NCBI GenBank assembly: GCA_030539165.1
Contig: JAUNSO010000005.1
Coordinates: 52,790 to 116,789 of the forward strand
From: a bacterium
Lineage (GTDB): Bacteria; Bacillota; Clostridia; Lachnospirales; Lachnospiraceae
Length of the DNA: 64,000 nucleotides
Reading direction: 5' to 3'
Within the stretch, counting starts at the first letter, position 1. Each line of letters begins with the position of its first letter. The position numbers and the translations under genes were made by a program. A model generated the notes under the pieces. It saw only the letters and a program-made list of their open reading frames with translations, searched no databases and was not told the DNA's origin. Of this stretch, positions 39,162 to 49,376 are shown in pieces.

Positions 39162-41384
39162 CTATTCCTTTGTAAACGTAACTGCGACCGGTGCCGAATT
39201 TGCCCATTGTCCGTCAGTCTTTAGATAAGTCACGGTAATGGCTCCTGACTCGCTGCCTACGATGCCGCTGTGATTCAATGCAAACGGGAAGCTGCTGGTC
39301 GTATAGCGTGCCAGCTCTACACCGAGATTGTTCGTCAGCACAACGATTGCCTCTGATCCGGCACTGTAGTCACCGGGTGCACCGACACTATAATTACAGC
39401 TGTAGCCTACCGGTCCCAGACTGAGTACAAAGTCTACACTCGTGCCCTCTGCCACCGTCATACCTGCCGTATAGCTCTGGCTGACTACCAGTCCCACTGT
39501 GACTGTATCGCTGTTTTCTTCCCCGATTGTAGTCCATTTCAATCCTGCTGCTGTCAGTGCCGCCTTCGCTGCCGTCTCATCCAGTCCCAGCAGATTCGGC
39601 ACTGTAATTTCTGATGCCGCCGTTCCTGAACAGACTGTCACGGTTACCGTACTGCCGGCAGCTGCACTTGACCCACTCTGCGGATTCTGTGTGATGACAC
39701 TGCCCTTCGCAACAGAATCACTCTCTGCTGTTTCCTTGACCATGATAAAGCCCTCTGCCTCCAGAGCAACCTTTGCTTCAGCCTCTGTCTTGCCGACAAC
39801 CGACGGTACCATCACTCCGTTTGTACCGGAGCTGACGACCAGATTGATGGTTGTATTCTTGGCTACCTTACTGTCCGCTGCTACATCCTGTGTCATGACA
39901 ATATCCTGACCATATTTATCAGATGCCTCGTATGACTCTGCAACAGCCAGTCCCAGACCATTCAATGTATTCTTTGCCTCTGTTAAGGAGATCCCGATGA
40001 CATTTGGCATCGTAACCTCTTCTGCAGCCTCAGTTTCTGTTGCTGTCTCCGGGTCTGATGGTGTGGCATTGAAAAGACCCAGAACCTTACCGACAAGAAA
40101 CAGGGCTACCAGTCCGATGATAATCGCCGTAATAATCGTAAGAACCGTCATGACCTTTTCCATCTTCGGATCTACATCATCCTCGTAATCTTCATCTTCC
40201 TCATCTTCTTCGTAATAGTCACGTCTTGTATTCGTCTTCTTCGGAGGCGCACTCTTTTTATGATTTGCTGCATTTCTCTTAGAAGGAGTCTGTTTTCTGC
40301 CTCTGCTCTCTTCCTCTTCAGCACGGCTTCTCCTGCTCTCTCTCGGGATATATTCCTGTACCGGCTCTTCTTCATAGTAATCCGGTTCGATTCTCTGTCT
40401 GCCATATCCTGCAGCGGGCTCCTGCATCATCATGGACTGTGGCTGCTGCTCATAACCGCCGTAATTCTCATAGGACTGCTGTTTGATTGCCATCCTGTCG
40501 CCATCTGAGATGGCCTTTGTGCCCTCACTGCCGGGCATGGGGATCATCTTGACGAAGTCCTCATCCGGACTGATCAGAGAACGCTTCAGATCCTGTATCA
40601 ACTCTGCCACATTGGCATATCTGCGATCCGGATTCTTCTGTGTACATTTAAAAATAATCTGCTCGACACTGACCGGGATCTCTGCCACATAGTCTCTGGG
40701 TGACGGGATCTCATTCTGGATATGCTGAATAGCGATGGATACCGTCGTCTCTCCGTCAAACGGAACCCGCCCTGTCAGCATCTCAAACATCGTAATGCCA
40801 AGCGAATATATATCACTCTTTGCATCACTGTAACCGCCTCTTGCCTGTTCCGGTGATGTATAATGCACTGACCCCATCGCATGGGATGTGATGGTATCGC
40901 TGGTGGCTGCTCTGGCAATGCCGAAGTCTGCTACCTTGACCTTTCCTTCCTTGGATATGATAATATTCTGAGGCTTGATGTCTCTATGGATGATTCCGTT
41001 GTTATGTGCGGCCTCGATACCCATGGATACCTGTATTGCAATGCTGATGGCTTCCTTGACTGACAGTCTCAGCTTCTTTTCAATATAGTTTTTCAGTGTG
41101 ATGCCCTCAACGAGTTCCATCACAAAATAGTGGATGCCGTCCTCTTCTCCAACATCATACACATTTACGATATTCGGATGCATCAGTCCTGCTGCAGACT
41201 GTGCCTCCACCCTGAATTTGCTGACAAAGTTCTTATTGGCTGAGAACTCTGCCTTCAGCACCTTTACGGCGACGAATCTGTTCAGCTTATGATCCTTTGC
41301 CTTATATACATCTGACATACCGCCGGTGCCGATGATATCGATGATTTCATATCTGTCACTGATTATTGTCCCCGGTCTTAACAT
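39162..41384 (-). CDS. prkC: PASTA-domain Ser/Thr protein kinase PrkC/StkP
   Basis: 740 aa. A cytoplasmic kinase domain (about residues 10-270; HRDIKPQNI, DFGIA, APE-like SPEQA) is followed by a low-complexity charged linker (about 300-405), one membrane helix (about 412-434), three PASTA repeats (from about 455, VPNVIG, VPSVVG, VPNLLG) and a C-terminal beta-rich domain of about 80 residues. PASTA domains sense muropeptides or lipid II and the kinase controls wall synthesis, division and germination. It overlaps the PP2C gene by 7 nt, its usual partner. Confidence 0.96.
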   Translation of the reverse strand: MLRPGTIISDRYEIIDIIGTGGMSDVYKAKDHKLNRFVAVKVLKAEFSANKNFVSKFRVEAQSAAGLMHPNIVNVYDVGEEDGIHYFVMELVEGITLKNYIEKKLRLSVKEAISIAIQVSMGIEAAHNNGIIHRDIKPQNIIISKEGKVKVADFGIARAATSDTITSHAMGSVHYTSPEQARGGYSDAKSDIYSLGITMFEMLTGRVPFDGETTVSIAIQHIQNEIPSPRDYVAEIPVSVEQIIFKCTQKNPDRRYANVAELIQDLKRSLISPDEDFVKMIPMPGSEGTKAISDGDRMAIKQQSYENYGGYEQQPQSMMMQEPAAGYGRQRIEPDYYEEEPVQEYIPRESRRSRAEEEESRGRKQTPSKRNAANHKKSAPPKKTNTRRDYYEEDEEDEDYEDDVDPKMEKVMTVLTIITAIIIGLVALFLVGKVLGLFNATPSDPETATETEAAEEVTMPNVIGISLTEAKNTLNGLGLAVAESYEASDKYGQDIVMTQDVAADSKVAKNTTINLVVSSGTNGVMVPSVVGKTEAEAKVALEAEGFIMVKETAESDSVAKGSVITQNPQSGSSAAAGSTVTVTVCSGTAASEITVPNLLGLDETAAKAALTAAGLKWTTIGEENSDTVTVGLVVSQSYTAGMTVAEGTSVDFVLSLGPVGYSCNYSVGAPGDYSAGSEAIVVLTNNLGVELARYTTSSFPFALNHSGIVGSESGAITVTYLKTDGQWANSAPVAVTFTKE

Positions 41385-42124
41385 ACACTCACCTCATCTG
41401 CAAACGGTTCTATAATGATGACTCCAATATTATCCTTGCCGCCATTATTGTTTGCTGCCTTGATTAATTCCTCCGCCTTTCCTGCAACATCACGCTGACC
41501 CTTCATTATCCTGCAAATGTCACTGTCCTCCAGCATATTTGTCAGGCCGTCGGTACACATTAATATCGTATCTTCCCTTTTCAGATCGATTTCAAAGAAA
41601 TCTATTTCTATCTCTTCTGCCGCTCCGATTGCCCTTGTAATAATATTTTTATCAGGATGCGTCCTTGCAGACTCCCTGTCTATCTCTCCGATTCTGACCA
41701 TTTCCTCCACCAGGGAATGATCTCTGGTAACCTGTCTGATCTCCTGATCCATAATATACAGCCGGCTGTCTCCAACATTGGCCACATACAGACATTCGCC
41801 TATAATCGTTGCCACTACAACTGTCGTTCCCATGCCGCGCAGTGCTTCTTCCGCTTCGGATTTACGTCTGATAGAACTATTTGCATTCTGTATTGCCTGC
41901 TTGATGATTCTCACCGGTTCTGTTTCAGCTGCATCCGAAATCGTCTGCACAATCACCTCTACTGTATGCTTAGATGCAAAATCACCGGCATTGTGTCCTC
42001 CCATACCGTCTGCTACCACGAACAGATTCGGAAGATTTCCGATCGGAGCCTCACACGAATACACATAATCCTGATTCAATTTTCTTTTTCGTCCGATGTC
42101 AGTCATTGAAAAAGTCTTCAGCAT
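41378..42124 (-). CDS. stp: PP2C-family Ser/Thr phosphatase (Stp/PrpC)
   Basis: 248 aa from ATG 42124 (MLKTFSMTDIG), with GGAG 10 nt upstream; the frame stays open to 42184 without a better start. Metal-binding motifs are VADGMGGHNAGDFAS, ANVGDSRLY, CTDGLTNML and GGKDNIGVIII. It dephosphorylates PrkC and its targets. The first gene after a 158-bp gap, so it probably has its own promoter as well as readthrough from upstream. Confidence 0.95.
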   Translation of the reverse strand: MLKTFSMTDIGRKRKLNQDYVYSCEAPIGNLPNLFVVADGMGGHNAGDFASKHTVEVIVQTISDAAETEPVRIIKQAIQNANSSIRRKSEAEEALRGMGTTVVVATIIGECLYVANVGDSRLYIMDQEIRQVTRDHSLVEEMVRIGEIDRESARTHPDKNIITRAIGAAEEIEIDFFEIDLKREDTILMCTDGLTNMLEDSDICRIMKGQRDVAGKAEELIKAANNNGGKDNIGVIIIEPFADEVSVC

Positions 42125-42223
42125 GACGTAATATCTCCTCTCTCCTGACCTTCCTGTACAGATATCATCAAAACAGCCTTCCACTTATTTTATCACATAA
42201 GCATTGCACCTATACATTAGCAT

Positions 42224-42252
42224 ATTTTAGCACAATCAATGAAAAAGAACAA
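42224..42252 (-). promoter_or_regulatory. Possible promoter for stp-prkC
   Basis: Minus-strand TTGTTC (42247-42252), a 17-bp spacer and TAAAAT (42224-42229), about 100 bp upstream of the stp start in the gap after rlmN. The -35 is weak. Confidence 0.4.
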
Positions 42253-42282
42253 GGAGCAATCAACCGGCGGCCTGCTGCCCGC

Positions 42283-43317
42283 TCAGCCCTCCATGTATCT
42301 TCTTCTCAGCTGACCACAGGCACCGTCTATGTCCCGGCCCATTTCCCGCCTGATGGTGGCATTGATCTTGTTTTGTTCCAGCTTTTTCTGAAACCTGATA
42401 ACGTCTGCATGCTTAGATTCCTGATAACTGCGCTCTTTAACAGGATTGACGGGAATCAGGTTGACATGGCAGTTCATACCCCTGATGAGGCTGATCAGCT
42501 CAGACGCATCCTGATCGGTATCGTTCACCCCTCCGACCAGACTGTATTCAAATGTGATTCTGCGTCCCGTCCGGCTGAAATAAAAGTCACAGGCATCCAT
42601 GACCTCTGCAAGAGAATACCGGTTTGCAATCGGCATCAGTTCTTTTCTTTTCTCATCTGTCGCCGCATGCAGGGACAATGCCAGTGTCATCTGCAGATGT
42701 TCCTCTGCCAGTTCACGCATCCTCGGAACCAGTCCACAGGTGGATACGGTCAGATTCCGCTGGCTGATGTTGAGTCCATGCTCATCGGTCAGCATATGGA
42801 TGTATTTCAATAATGTATCATAATTATCAAGTGGTTCACCGGATCCCATCACCACTACATTGGAAACCCGTTCCTTTGTATACCGTGTGATCTCATAAAT
42901 CTGGGACAGCATCTCACCTGCCGTCAGATTCCGTTCCAGTCCATCTATGGTGGAAGCGCAGAATCGGCAGCCCATACGACAGCCGACCTGCGAAGAGATG
43001 CAGACTGAGTTGCCATGCTGATACTGCATCCACACGCTCTCGATCATATTGCCGTCCTGCAGAGAAAATAAGAACTTTCTCGTCCCGTCAATCTGCGATT
43101 CCTGCACGGTTACGACCTTCACTCCATGTAGTGCATAGCGCTGCTGCAACTCCTCCCGGAGTTTTTTTGACAGATTTGTCATGTCGTCAAAGTCCGTCAC
43201 AAGCTTACTGTGCAGCCATTCATAGATCTGAGCCGCCCGAAAGGGCTTCTCTCCCATTGATGCCATATCACTTTTCAGTTCTTCAAATGTCAGTGATAAT
43301 ATATCTGTTTTCTCCAT
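42283..43317 (-). CDS. rlmN: 23S rRNA/tRNA (adenine-C2)-methyltransferase RlmN
   Basis: Radical SAM methylase of A2503 in 23S rRNA and A37 in some tRNAs, 344 aa. The 4Fe-4S motif is CRMGCRFCAS (about residues 114-121). The methyl-carrying cysteine lies in DIDGACGQLRRRY at the C-terminus. The N-terminal helical domain is complete. Follows rsmB with a 16-bp gap. RlmN rather than Cfr is indicated by operon context and the conserved C-terminal GQL. Confidence 0.96.
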   Translation of the reverse strand: MEKTDILSLTFEELKSDMASMGEKPFRAAQIYEWLHSKLVTDFDDMTNLSKKLREELQQRYALHGVKVVTVQESQIDGTRKFLFSLQDGNMIESVWMQYQHGNSVCISSQVGCRMGCRFCASTIDGLERNLTAGEMLSQIYEITRYTKERVSNVVVMGSGEPLDNYDTLLKYIHMLTDEHGLNISQRNLTVSTCGLVPRMRELAEEHLQMTLALSLHAATDEKRKELMPIANRYSLAEVMDACDFYFSRTGRRITFEYSLVGGVNDTDQDASELISLIRGMNCHVNLIPVNPVKERSYQESKHADVIRFQKKLEQNKINATIRREMGRDIDGACGQLRRRYMEG

Positions 43318-43333
43318 GCTCTCATCCTAACCG

Positions 43334-44692
43334 CTATTTGTTTCTGATCAGTCTGGCCATAAAAAAGCCATCTGTGTCATGTTCTCCTGGCAGTAACTGC
43401 AGATACCCCTGTCTGGTTGTCTCACTGTGCAGCTCCTCCGGCAGATAGGAATCGATCGAATCCAGCTGGTAAGCATAATGGTTCACAAACCACATCAGAT
43501 TATCCACATTTTCCTCCTGATTCACGGTACAGGTGCTGTAGATCAGGATTCCGCCCGGTTTTACATAGTCCTGTACTGTACCCAGGATCTCTCTCTGCAG
43601 TGCCGCCAGTTCTCCCAGCTGCTGCTCTGACAGATGATACTTGATATCACTTTTTCGTCCGATAACGCCCAGACCTGAACAGGGCAGATCGGCAATCAGA
43701 ATATCTGCCTTCTCTATGGATGCCTCATCATGTACCAGAGCATCCTGTACAACTGCTTCTATATTATGCAGCTGGCACCTTTCTATATTGTCCTTGATGA
43801 ATTGTGTCTTGTTTTCTGACAGATCTCTGGCAGCTACATGTCCTGTTCCCTGTAATTGGTCTGCGATACAGATTGCTTTGCCGCCGGGTGCTGCACATAC
43901 ATCTATCACATGGCTTTCCGGCTTCACACCGGCTATCTCTCCAATCAGCATGGAACTGACATCCTGTACCTGAAACAGTCCCTGCCGGAACGACTGCAGG
44001 GCGCCCAGATGATCATATCCGCTGATCTCATATGCCCCCTCCGGATAAAGAAGTCTCGTGACCTTCACATGCTCCTGTTCCAGCTGCTGTTCCAGCTCTG
44101 CCGGGCTCACACGGCTCTGGTTACAGCGGATGGTTGTACGGCTGCTTTGTAAAAATGACTGCAGCATCTTCTCTGTCATGTCAAATCCATATTCCGTCAT
44201 CCATTTCTCTACGATCCATTCCGGCATGGAATAGGTCACTGATAAATACTGCTTTGGCTGCTCCTTCGCATCGGGGTATTGGATCTGAGCCTTGCTGCGT
44301 TCGATATTGCGCAGTACACCGTTCACAAATCCCTTCAGATTGTGAAAGTGCTTTTTCTCTGCAAGCTTGACTGCTTCATTACACACCGCCGAGGCCGGTA
44401 CAGAATCCATGAAAAAGAGCTGGTAAACACTCATACGCAGAATGCATAGGATTACCGGCTTCATTTTTGCTGTTTTGGTTTTGGAAAACTGATCAATGAT
44501 GTAATCCAGCAGAATACGGTTTTCTATGGTTCCCTCCGTCACCCGCTTGATAAAAGCACGCTCCTGCTGATCCAGATACTGATACTTTTCCAGTACATCC
44601 CGCAGTAGGATATGTGCATATTGACGGTCATTCTGCTGTATCTCAAGCAAAATCCCCAGGATCAGTTCTCTGATATTGATACCCTTAGTCAC
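43334..44692 (-). CDS. rsmB: 16S rRNA (cytosine(967)-C(5))-methyltransferase RsmB
   Basis: 452 aa from a GTG start at 44692 (VTKGINIREL), chosen because GGAGG lies 8 nt upstream and the homologous N-terminal NusB-like domain starts here; it overlaps the end of the metallopeptidase gene by 8 nt. The SAM methyltransferase domain has VCAAPGGKA (motif I), the catalytic-site LPCSGLGVIGRK and YSTCTVNQEEN with the active-site cysteine. Complete. Confidence 0.94.
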   Translation of the reverse strand: MTKGINIRELILGILLEIQQNDRQYAHILLRDVLEKYQYLDQQERAFIKRVTEGTIENRILLDYIIDQFSKTKTAKMKPVILCILRMSVYQLFFMDSVPASAVCNEAVKLAEKKHFHNLKGFVNGVLRNIERSKAQIQYPDAKEQPKQYLSVTYSMPEWIVEKWMTEYGFDMTEKMLQSFLQSSRTTIRCNQSRVSPAELEQQLEQEHVKVTRLLYPEGAYEISGYDHLGALQSFRQGLFQVQDVSSMLIGEIAGVKPESHVIDVCAAPGGKAICIADQLQGTGHVAARDLSENKTQFIKDNIERCQLHNIEAVVQDALVHDEASIEKADILIADLPCSGLGVIGRKSDIKYHLSEQQLGELAALQREILGTVQDYVKPGGILIYSTCTVNQEENVDNLMWFVNHYAYQLDSIDSYLPEELHSETTRQGYLQLLPGEHDTDGFFMARLIRNK

Positions 44693-45395
44693 GCCTTCTG
44701 CCTCCGCCAAACAACAATATGAGTCGTAACAGCTGCAAAATAGAAGCTGCCGCTGCTGCAACATACGTTAAGGCCGCTGCCCGAAGCACTCTTCCGGCAT
44801 TGTCCAGTTCTCCTGTTCCGAGGATTCCACCGCTTTCCAATACCGCCAGTGCTCTGCGGGAAGCATTGAACTCTACCGGAAGCGTAACAATCTGAAACAA
44901 AACAGATATGGCAAACACCCAGATACCGATTGTAATCAGTCCTGAGAATGCACTAAATATCAAACCGAGTAAAATAATCGGGATGCCAAGTCTGGAACCG
45001 ATATTCGCAGCCGGTACCAGTGTGGTGCGCACACGCAGAGGGAGGTAATCCTTCTGATCCTGTATGGCATGCCCACACTCATGTGCTGCTACACCAATGG
45101 CAGCTACTGAAGCAGAGCCATAAACACGGTCAGACAGACGGATCATTTTTCGTCTGGAATCATAATGATCTGTCAGATCACCTGACACCTGCTCTATGCC
45201 GACATCATAGATACCTGACATCCGCAGGATCTTCTCTGCTGCCTCCGCGCCTGTCATACCTGACGCGCATCTGACATGTGAATACTTAGAATAAGTTGCT
45301 TTCACTCTGGCTGATGCCCAGATTGAAAGAATCGCTCCGATCAGCACCAGCAGATAAGTGCTGTCCATATAATAGAAAAAAGGATTATAATACAT
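44685..45395 (-). CDS. YugP-family zinc metallopeptidase
   Basis: 236-aa membrane protein with three or four hydrophobic helices and the zinc motif HECGHAIQD (about residues 108-116). This is the YugP/putative neutral zinc metallopeptidase family regularly found between fmt and rsmB in Clostridia. The C-terminus is rich in Ala and Leu and ends in GGGRRRD. The substrate is unknown to me. Confidence 0.88.
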   Translation of the reverse strand: MYYNPFFYYMDSTYLLVLIGAILSIWASARVKATYSKYSHVRCASGMTGAEAAEKILRMSGIYDVGIEQVSGDLTDHYDSRRKMIRLSDRVYGSASVAAIGVAAHECGHAIQDQKDYLPLRVRTTLVPAANIGSRLGIPIILLGLIFSAFSGLITIGIWVFAISVLFQIVTLPVEFNASRRALAVLESGGILGTGELDNAGRVLRAAALTYVAAAAASILQLLRLILLFGGGRRRD

Positions 45396-45409
45396 TATGC
45401 CATTCCTCC

Positions 45410-46342
45410 TTACTCTTCAAATGCAGTGCCGGCTGTCACAGGGTATCCCAACAGGAAGCATGCCGTATCCATTCTCTTCTTGCCCTCCAGCTGAACCTCG
45501 AGCAGTTCCAAAAGTCCATCGCCTGTGTTGACAATAATGGATTGCTTTGTCACCTCTGCCACCGTACCGGGAGTACCTGTTGCTTCTCTGTCCAGTACCT
45601 TTGCTCTCCAGATCTTAAATGTCTTACCATTTAAGTAGGTATATGCACTTGGCCATGAATTCAGACCGCGTATCAGACGTTCAATTTCTACAGCACTTTT
45701 ACTGAAACGGATATGACCCATTTCTTTTGTCAGTCTCTTTGCATAGGTTGCCTGCGTACTGTCCTGTACAGTTGCATGAAGCTCACCATGCTCGATGACA
45801 GCAAGCACATCCGTACATAGAACTGCTCCGGCAGCTGCCAGCTTATCATGCATGGAATCACCTGTATCCTCGGGTGTGATTGGAACGACTGTCTTCAGGA
45901 TCATATCACCCGTATCCATGCCCTCGTTCATCTGCATGATTGTTACGCCCGTTTCCTGCTCACCATTGATCACAGACCACTGAATCGGTGCTGCGCCTCT
46001 GTATTTCGGCAGCAAAGAGGCATGCACATTGATACATCCATACCTCGGCATATCCAGTATTTCCTTGGACAGGATCTGCCCGAATGCAGCAACCACAAAA
46101 ATATCAGCATCCAGTGTTCTCAGCTCTTCCACCGCTTCCGGTGCTTTGATGCGTTCCGGCTGCAGTACTTGTATCCCATGCTCCAGAGCACATTCTTTCA
46201 CGGGAGAAAACTGTACTTCCTTCCCCCGTCCCTTTTGTTTGTCCGGCTGTGTCACAACTGCTGTTACCGTATGAGGACTCTCAATCAATGCATTCAATAT
46301 ACTCACTGCGAAGTCCGGGGTTCCCATAAATACGATTTTCAC
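45410..46342 (-). CDS. fmt: Methionyl-tRNA formyltransferase
   Basis: Formylates initiator Met-tRNA using 10-formyl-THF, 310 aa. The catalytic region NVHASLLPKYRGAAPIQW (Asn, His) and the Asp in EGMDTGDM are intact. The C-terminal tRNA-binding domain begins near residue 205. It overlaps def by 4 nt, the typical pairing of formylation and deformylation genes. Confidence 0.96.
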   Translation of the reverse strand: MKIVFMGTPDFAVSILNALIESPHTVTAVVTQPDKQKGRGKEVQFSPVKECALEHGIQVLQPERIKAPEAVEELRTLDADIFVVAAFGQILSKEILDMPRYGCINVHASLLPKYRGAAPIQWSVINGEQETGVTIMQMNEGMDTGDMILKTVVPITPEDTGDSMHDKLAAAGAVLCTDVLAVIEHGELHATVQDSTQATYAKRLTKEMGHIRFSKSAVEIERLIRGLNSWPSAYTYLNGKTFKIWRAKVLDREATGTPGTVAEVTKQSIIVNTGDGLLELLEVQLEGKKRMDTACFLLGYPVTAGTAFEE

Positions 46343-46833
46343 TCGTCCTCGTCCTCCTCGTCATCGCCATAGACATCTCTGACATCCATCAGTTTTCCCT
46401 CTACCCTGTCTACGTACAGCTTTCCGTCCAGATGTTCCAGTTCGTGGCAGATTGCACGTGCGAGCAGCTGTGTTCCTTCTAATTCATATGGCTGCATATC
46501 TTCGTTTAATGCAACCGCCTTGACATAGTCCGGTCTTGTCACAACTCCGGTTTTACCGGGTACACTCAGACACCCCTCATTTCCAGTCTGCTCACCGGAG
46601 GTCTCCACGATTCTCGGATTTACGAGTACATGCGGCCCGTCTCCCGCATCTATGACAACGATTCTTTTTAAAATACCTACCTGAGGAGCAGCCAGTCCGG
46701 CTCCCTCCGCTTCATACATTGTCTCCAGCATATCGTCGATCAGTGTCCGTAAACGAGGTGTCATCTCTGTAACCTCTTTGCATACCTTTGTCAGTACCGG
46801 ATCGCCGATTTCTCTGATTGTTCTGATTGCCAT
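46339..46833 (-). CDS. def: Peptide deformylase
   Basis: Metal hydrolase removing the N-formyl group from nascent proteins, 164 aa. The three motifs are GAGLAAPQVG, EGCLSVPG and CHELEHLDG; the Cys and two His bind the metal. The C-terminal tail is acidic (YGDDEEDEDE). Between priA and fmt, as usual. Confidence 0.96.
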   Translation of the reverse strand: MAIRTIREIGDPVLTKVCKEVTEMTPRLRTLIDDMLETMYEAEGAGLAAPQVGILKRIVVIDAGDGPHVLVNPRIVETSGEQTGNEGCLSVPGKTGVVTRPDYVKAVALNEDMQPYELEGTQLLARAICHELEHLDGKLYVDRVEGKLMDVRDVYGDDEEDEDE

Positions 46834-46847
46834 CTAAAAAACCTCCG

Positions 46848-49115
46848 TTAGTAAGAATTCATCGGGTCAAAGTCAAGCTGTACTCTGATCTCTTTTATTT
46901 CATCTGTTTCTATATACTGTTCCAGTCTGTCCTTGCACATCGTCAGAGTATTATAATCTGCCGATTTCACATAAATCATTCGACGATAGACATCGCTTAT
47001 TTTTTTTATAGAAGCTTCTGCAGGTCCAATGACAGAAAAAGCAGTATTTATTATAGCATATTCCGGCGAATGATTCATCTTTTTTGTGAGATCACGCAGT
47101 GCAGCTGCCAGCCGTTCACTGTACTGCTCTGTCTGTTCCTCATCTGCACCCTCAGTCAGCACTGCAAGCATATGGCCTGCCGGCGGATAATTCATCAGTG
47201 TCCGATAGCCGATTTCCTCCTGATAAAAGCTTTTATAATCCTGATTGGCAGCTGTTATGATGCTGTAATGCTCCGGGTGATAGGTCTGGATCACGACTTC
47301 GCCGGGCTTCTGTTCCCTGCCTGCCCGTCCGGCTGCCTGTGTCAGCAGCTGAAAGGTTCTCTCTGCCGCACGGTAATCATTCACATTCAGTGAAAGATCC
47401 GCTGCCAGTATCCCAACCAGTGTGACATTTGGAAAGTCATGTCCCTTCACGATCATCTGTGTTCCGACCAGAATGTCTGCTTCCTGATTGGCAAATGCAC
47501 TCAGTATCCTTTCATGGCCATCCTTATGGCGTGTCGTATCCAGGTCCATACGCAGCACTCCGGCCTGTGGAAATGCCTTTCGGATTGCCTGTTCGACCTG
47601 CTGTGTTCCTGCCTTCATGCCTCCGATGTACTTAGAACCACACTTTGGACACGTCTTCACCTGCGGCTGTTCATACCCACAGTAATGACATACCAGCTTC
47701 TGATTCTCATGTGCGGAGAGAGAGACATCGCAATGCGGACATTTCATCACATGACCACAGGCGCGGCACGATACAAAGCCCGCGTACCCTCGTCTGTTCA
47801 GAAACAGCATCGTCTGTTCATGCTTATTCAGCCTGTCTTCAATCAGCTCCTGCAGCCGCTCGCTGAAAATGGAACGATTGCCTCTGTGCAGCTCCTCCCG
47901 CAGATCCACAGTATAAACCTGTGGCAAAGATGCATTGACCGCACGCTTCGACAGCTCATACAGCTGATATTCCCCGTTTTGAGCCTTATAGTAAGACTCC
48001 ACAGACGGTGTTGCTGATCCCAGTATCACAGATGCTCCGTGCAGTGCCGCGAGCTCTATTGCCGTCTCCCTTGCATGGTATTTCGGCATCGTATCACTTT
48101 TATAGGCACCCTCATGTTCCTCATCTATGACAATCAGACCAATATTGGCAAACGGCGTAAAGAGTGCTGATCTGGGGCCAATCATCACATCCAGCATTCC
48201 TTTTTTGGCACGTTCAAACTGATCATACTTCTCACCGTCAGACAGCTTGGAATGCAGCGTAGATACCCGGTCACCAAATCTTTTATAAAATCGCATGACG
48301 GTCTGATAGGTCAGGGCGATCTCCGGAATCAGGACAATGGCCTGCCTCCCAGACCGCACTGTTTCCTCAATCAGATCCATGTATACTTCCGTCTTTCCGC
48401 TGCCGGTCACCCCGTAGAGCAGATAAGTTTTATGAATCTGTGCTCTCATATCCTGCCGGATTGCATCAGCTACCTGCTGCTGCATCGGATTTAAGACACA
48501 GCCCTTGTGTTCCTGCTCCGTATGTGCGACGGGATTACGATAGATCTGTTCTGTCCCGATTTTCAGGATCCCCTGCTCCTCAAAAGCCCTGATCGTGGCA
48601 GGCGAGATATTCAGCTTTGTCGTCACCAGGTCATACATCAGTACATTTTCTTTGATCAGCTCCGCAAGCAGTCTCTCGCGTGCCGTCTGATGTTTTGCAT
48701 GATAATAGGCGAGCTGGCTGTTGGCCTCCTGCACCTCTAATGCCAGAAACAGATATTTCTTTTCTTTTGGTTTCATCTGTTTCTTAATTGGCAGTACCGT
48801 TTTCAATGCCGTAATCATAGTGGCTCCGTAGTTCTGTTTCATCCACCATGCCAGACGGATCAGCTTTGACTCCACAAGCGTATCATCCGTAATCACGCTG
48901 TGAATGCTCTTCATGCGTTCTTCCGGAAACTCTGCACAGTCGGTTGTTTCCAGTATATAGCCCTTTATCATCCTGTTTCCTTTGCCAAAAGGGACAAAAA
49001 CCAAGGCACCCGGTTGCAGGCTGCCTTGTAATCGATCCGGAATCAGATATTGAAATGTCTTATCCAGCTTCTCATGTGATATATCTACGATAATATTGGC
49101 GTACTTTCCATTCAT
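46848..49115 (-). CDS. priA: Primosomal protein N' (replication restart helicase PriA)
   Basis: 3'-to-5' helicase that reloads the replisome at stalled forks, 755 aa from ATG 49115 (MNGKYANIIVDIS), which matches PriA N-termini. Walker A GVTGSGKTEVYMD, Walker B VIDEEHEGAYK, the zinc-binding CxxC pairs (CRACG, CPHC, CHYCG, CPKCG) and helicase C motifs are all present. No SD precedes the start, and the promoter at 49122-49150 puts the transcription start at or next to the ATG, so the mRNA may be leaderless. First gene of the operon ending at rpe. Confidence 0.95.
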   Translation of the reverse strand: MNGKYANIIVDISHEKLDKTFQYLIPDRLQGSLQPGALVFVPFGKGNRMIKGYILETTDCAEFPEERMKSIHSVITDDTLVESKLIRLAWWMKQNYGATMITALKTVLPIKKQMKPKEKKYLFLALEVQEANSQLAYYHAKHQTARERLLAELIKENVLMYDLVTTKLNISPATIRAFEEQGILKIGTEQIYRNPVAHTEQEHKGCVLNPMQQQVADAIRQDMRAQIHKTYLLYGVTGSGKTEVYMDLIEETVRSGRQAIVLIPEIALTYQTVMRFYKRFGDRVSTLHSKLSDGEKYDQFERAKKGMLDVMIGPRSALFTPFANIGLIVIDEEHEGAYKSDTMPKYHARETAIELAALHGASVILGSATPSVESYYKAQNGEYQLYELSKRAVNASLPQVYTVDLREELHRGNRSIFSERLQELIEDRLNKHEQTMLFLNRRGYAGFVSCRACGHVMKCPHCDVSLSAHENQKLVCHYCGYEQPQVKTCPKCGSKYIGGMKAGTQQVEQAIRKAFPQAGVLRMDLDTTRHKDGHERILSAFANQEADILVGTQMIVKGHDFPNVTLVGILAADLSLNVNDYRAAERTFQLLTQAAGRAGREQKPGEVVIQTYHPEHYSIITAANQDYKSFYQEEIGYRTLMNYPPAGHMLAVLTEGADEEQTEQYSERLAAALRDLTKKMNHSPEYAIINTAFSVIGPAEASIKKISDVYRRMIYVKSADYNTLTMCKDRLEQYIETDEIKEIRVQLDFDPMNSY

Positions 49116-49121
49116 GTGACA

Positions 49122-49150
49122 AGAATACCACAAAATGATACTGATTTCAA
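49122..49150 (-). promoter_or_regulatory. Promoter of the priA operon, abutting the start codon
   Basis: Minus-strand TTGAAA (49145-49150), a 17-bp spacer and TATTCT (49122-49127). The priA ATG begins 7 nt after the -10, so an untranslated leader would be essentially absent. Confidence 0.5.
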
Positions 49151-49347
49151 ACCATATCACCGCCCTGCCGGTGACACCGTCGATGGGAAAAATTGTTCTT
49201 TTTTGAGTACAATCTTTTTTCGTGAAACAAAACTGTATATTCTATCGTTCATCATAATAGGTACTATGGAATCATTATTTGTGATACATGACAAAAGTAA
49301 CTTCACATTTTCTGTCGTATCAAGTAAAATAAAAAGCAATGTGGTTA

Positions 49348-49376
49348 TTGACATATTAATTTTTATGTATTATTGT
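49348..49376 (+). promoter_or_regulatory. Promoter of the MacAB-like ABC operon
   Basis: TTGACA (49348-49353), 17 bp, TATTGT (49371-49376), 74 bp upstream of the TTG start. The AT-rich sequence after the -10 has TTGT..ACAA-type inverted sequence (49373-49402) that could bind a regulator. Confidence 0.65.

Noticed and set aside
49157..49354. 65-aa minus-strand ORF before priA
   Set aside because: No SD, odd composition and overlap with both promoters.
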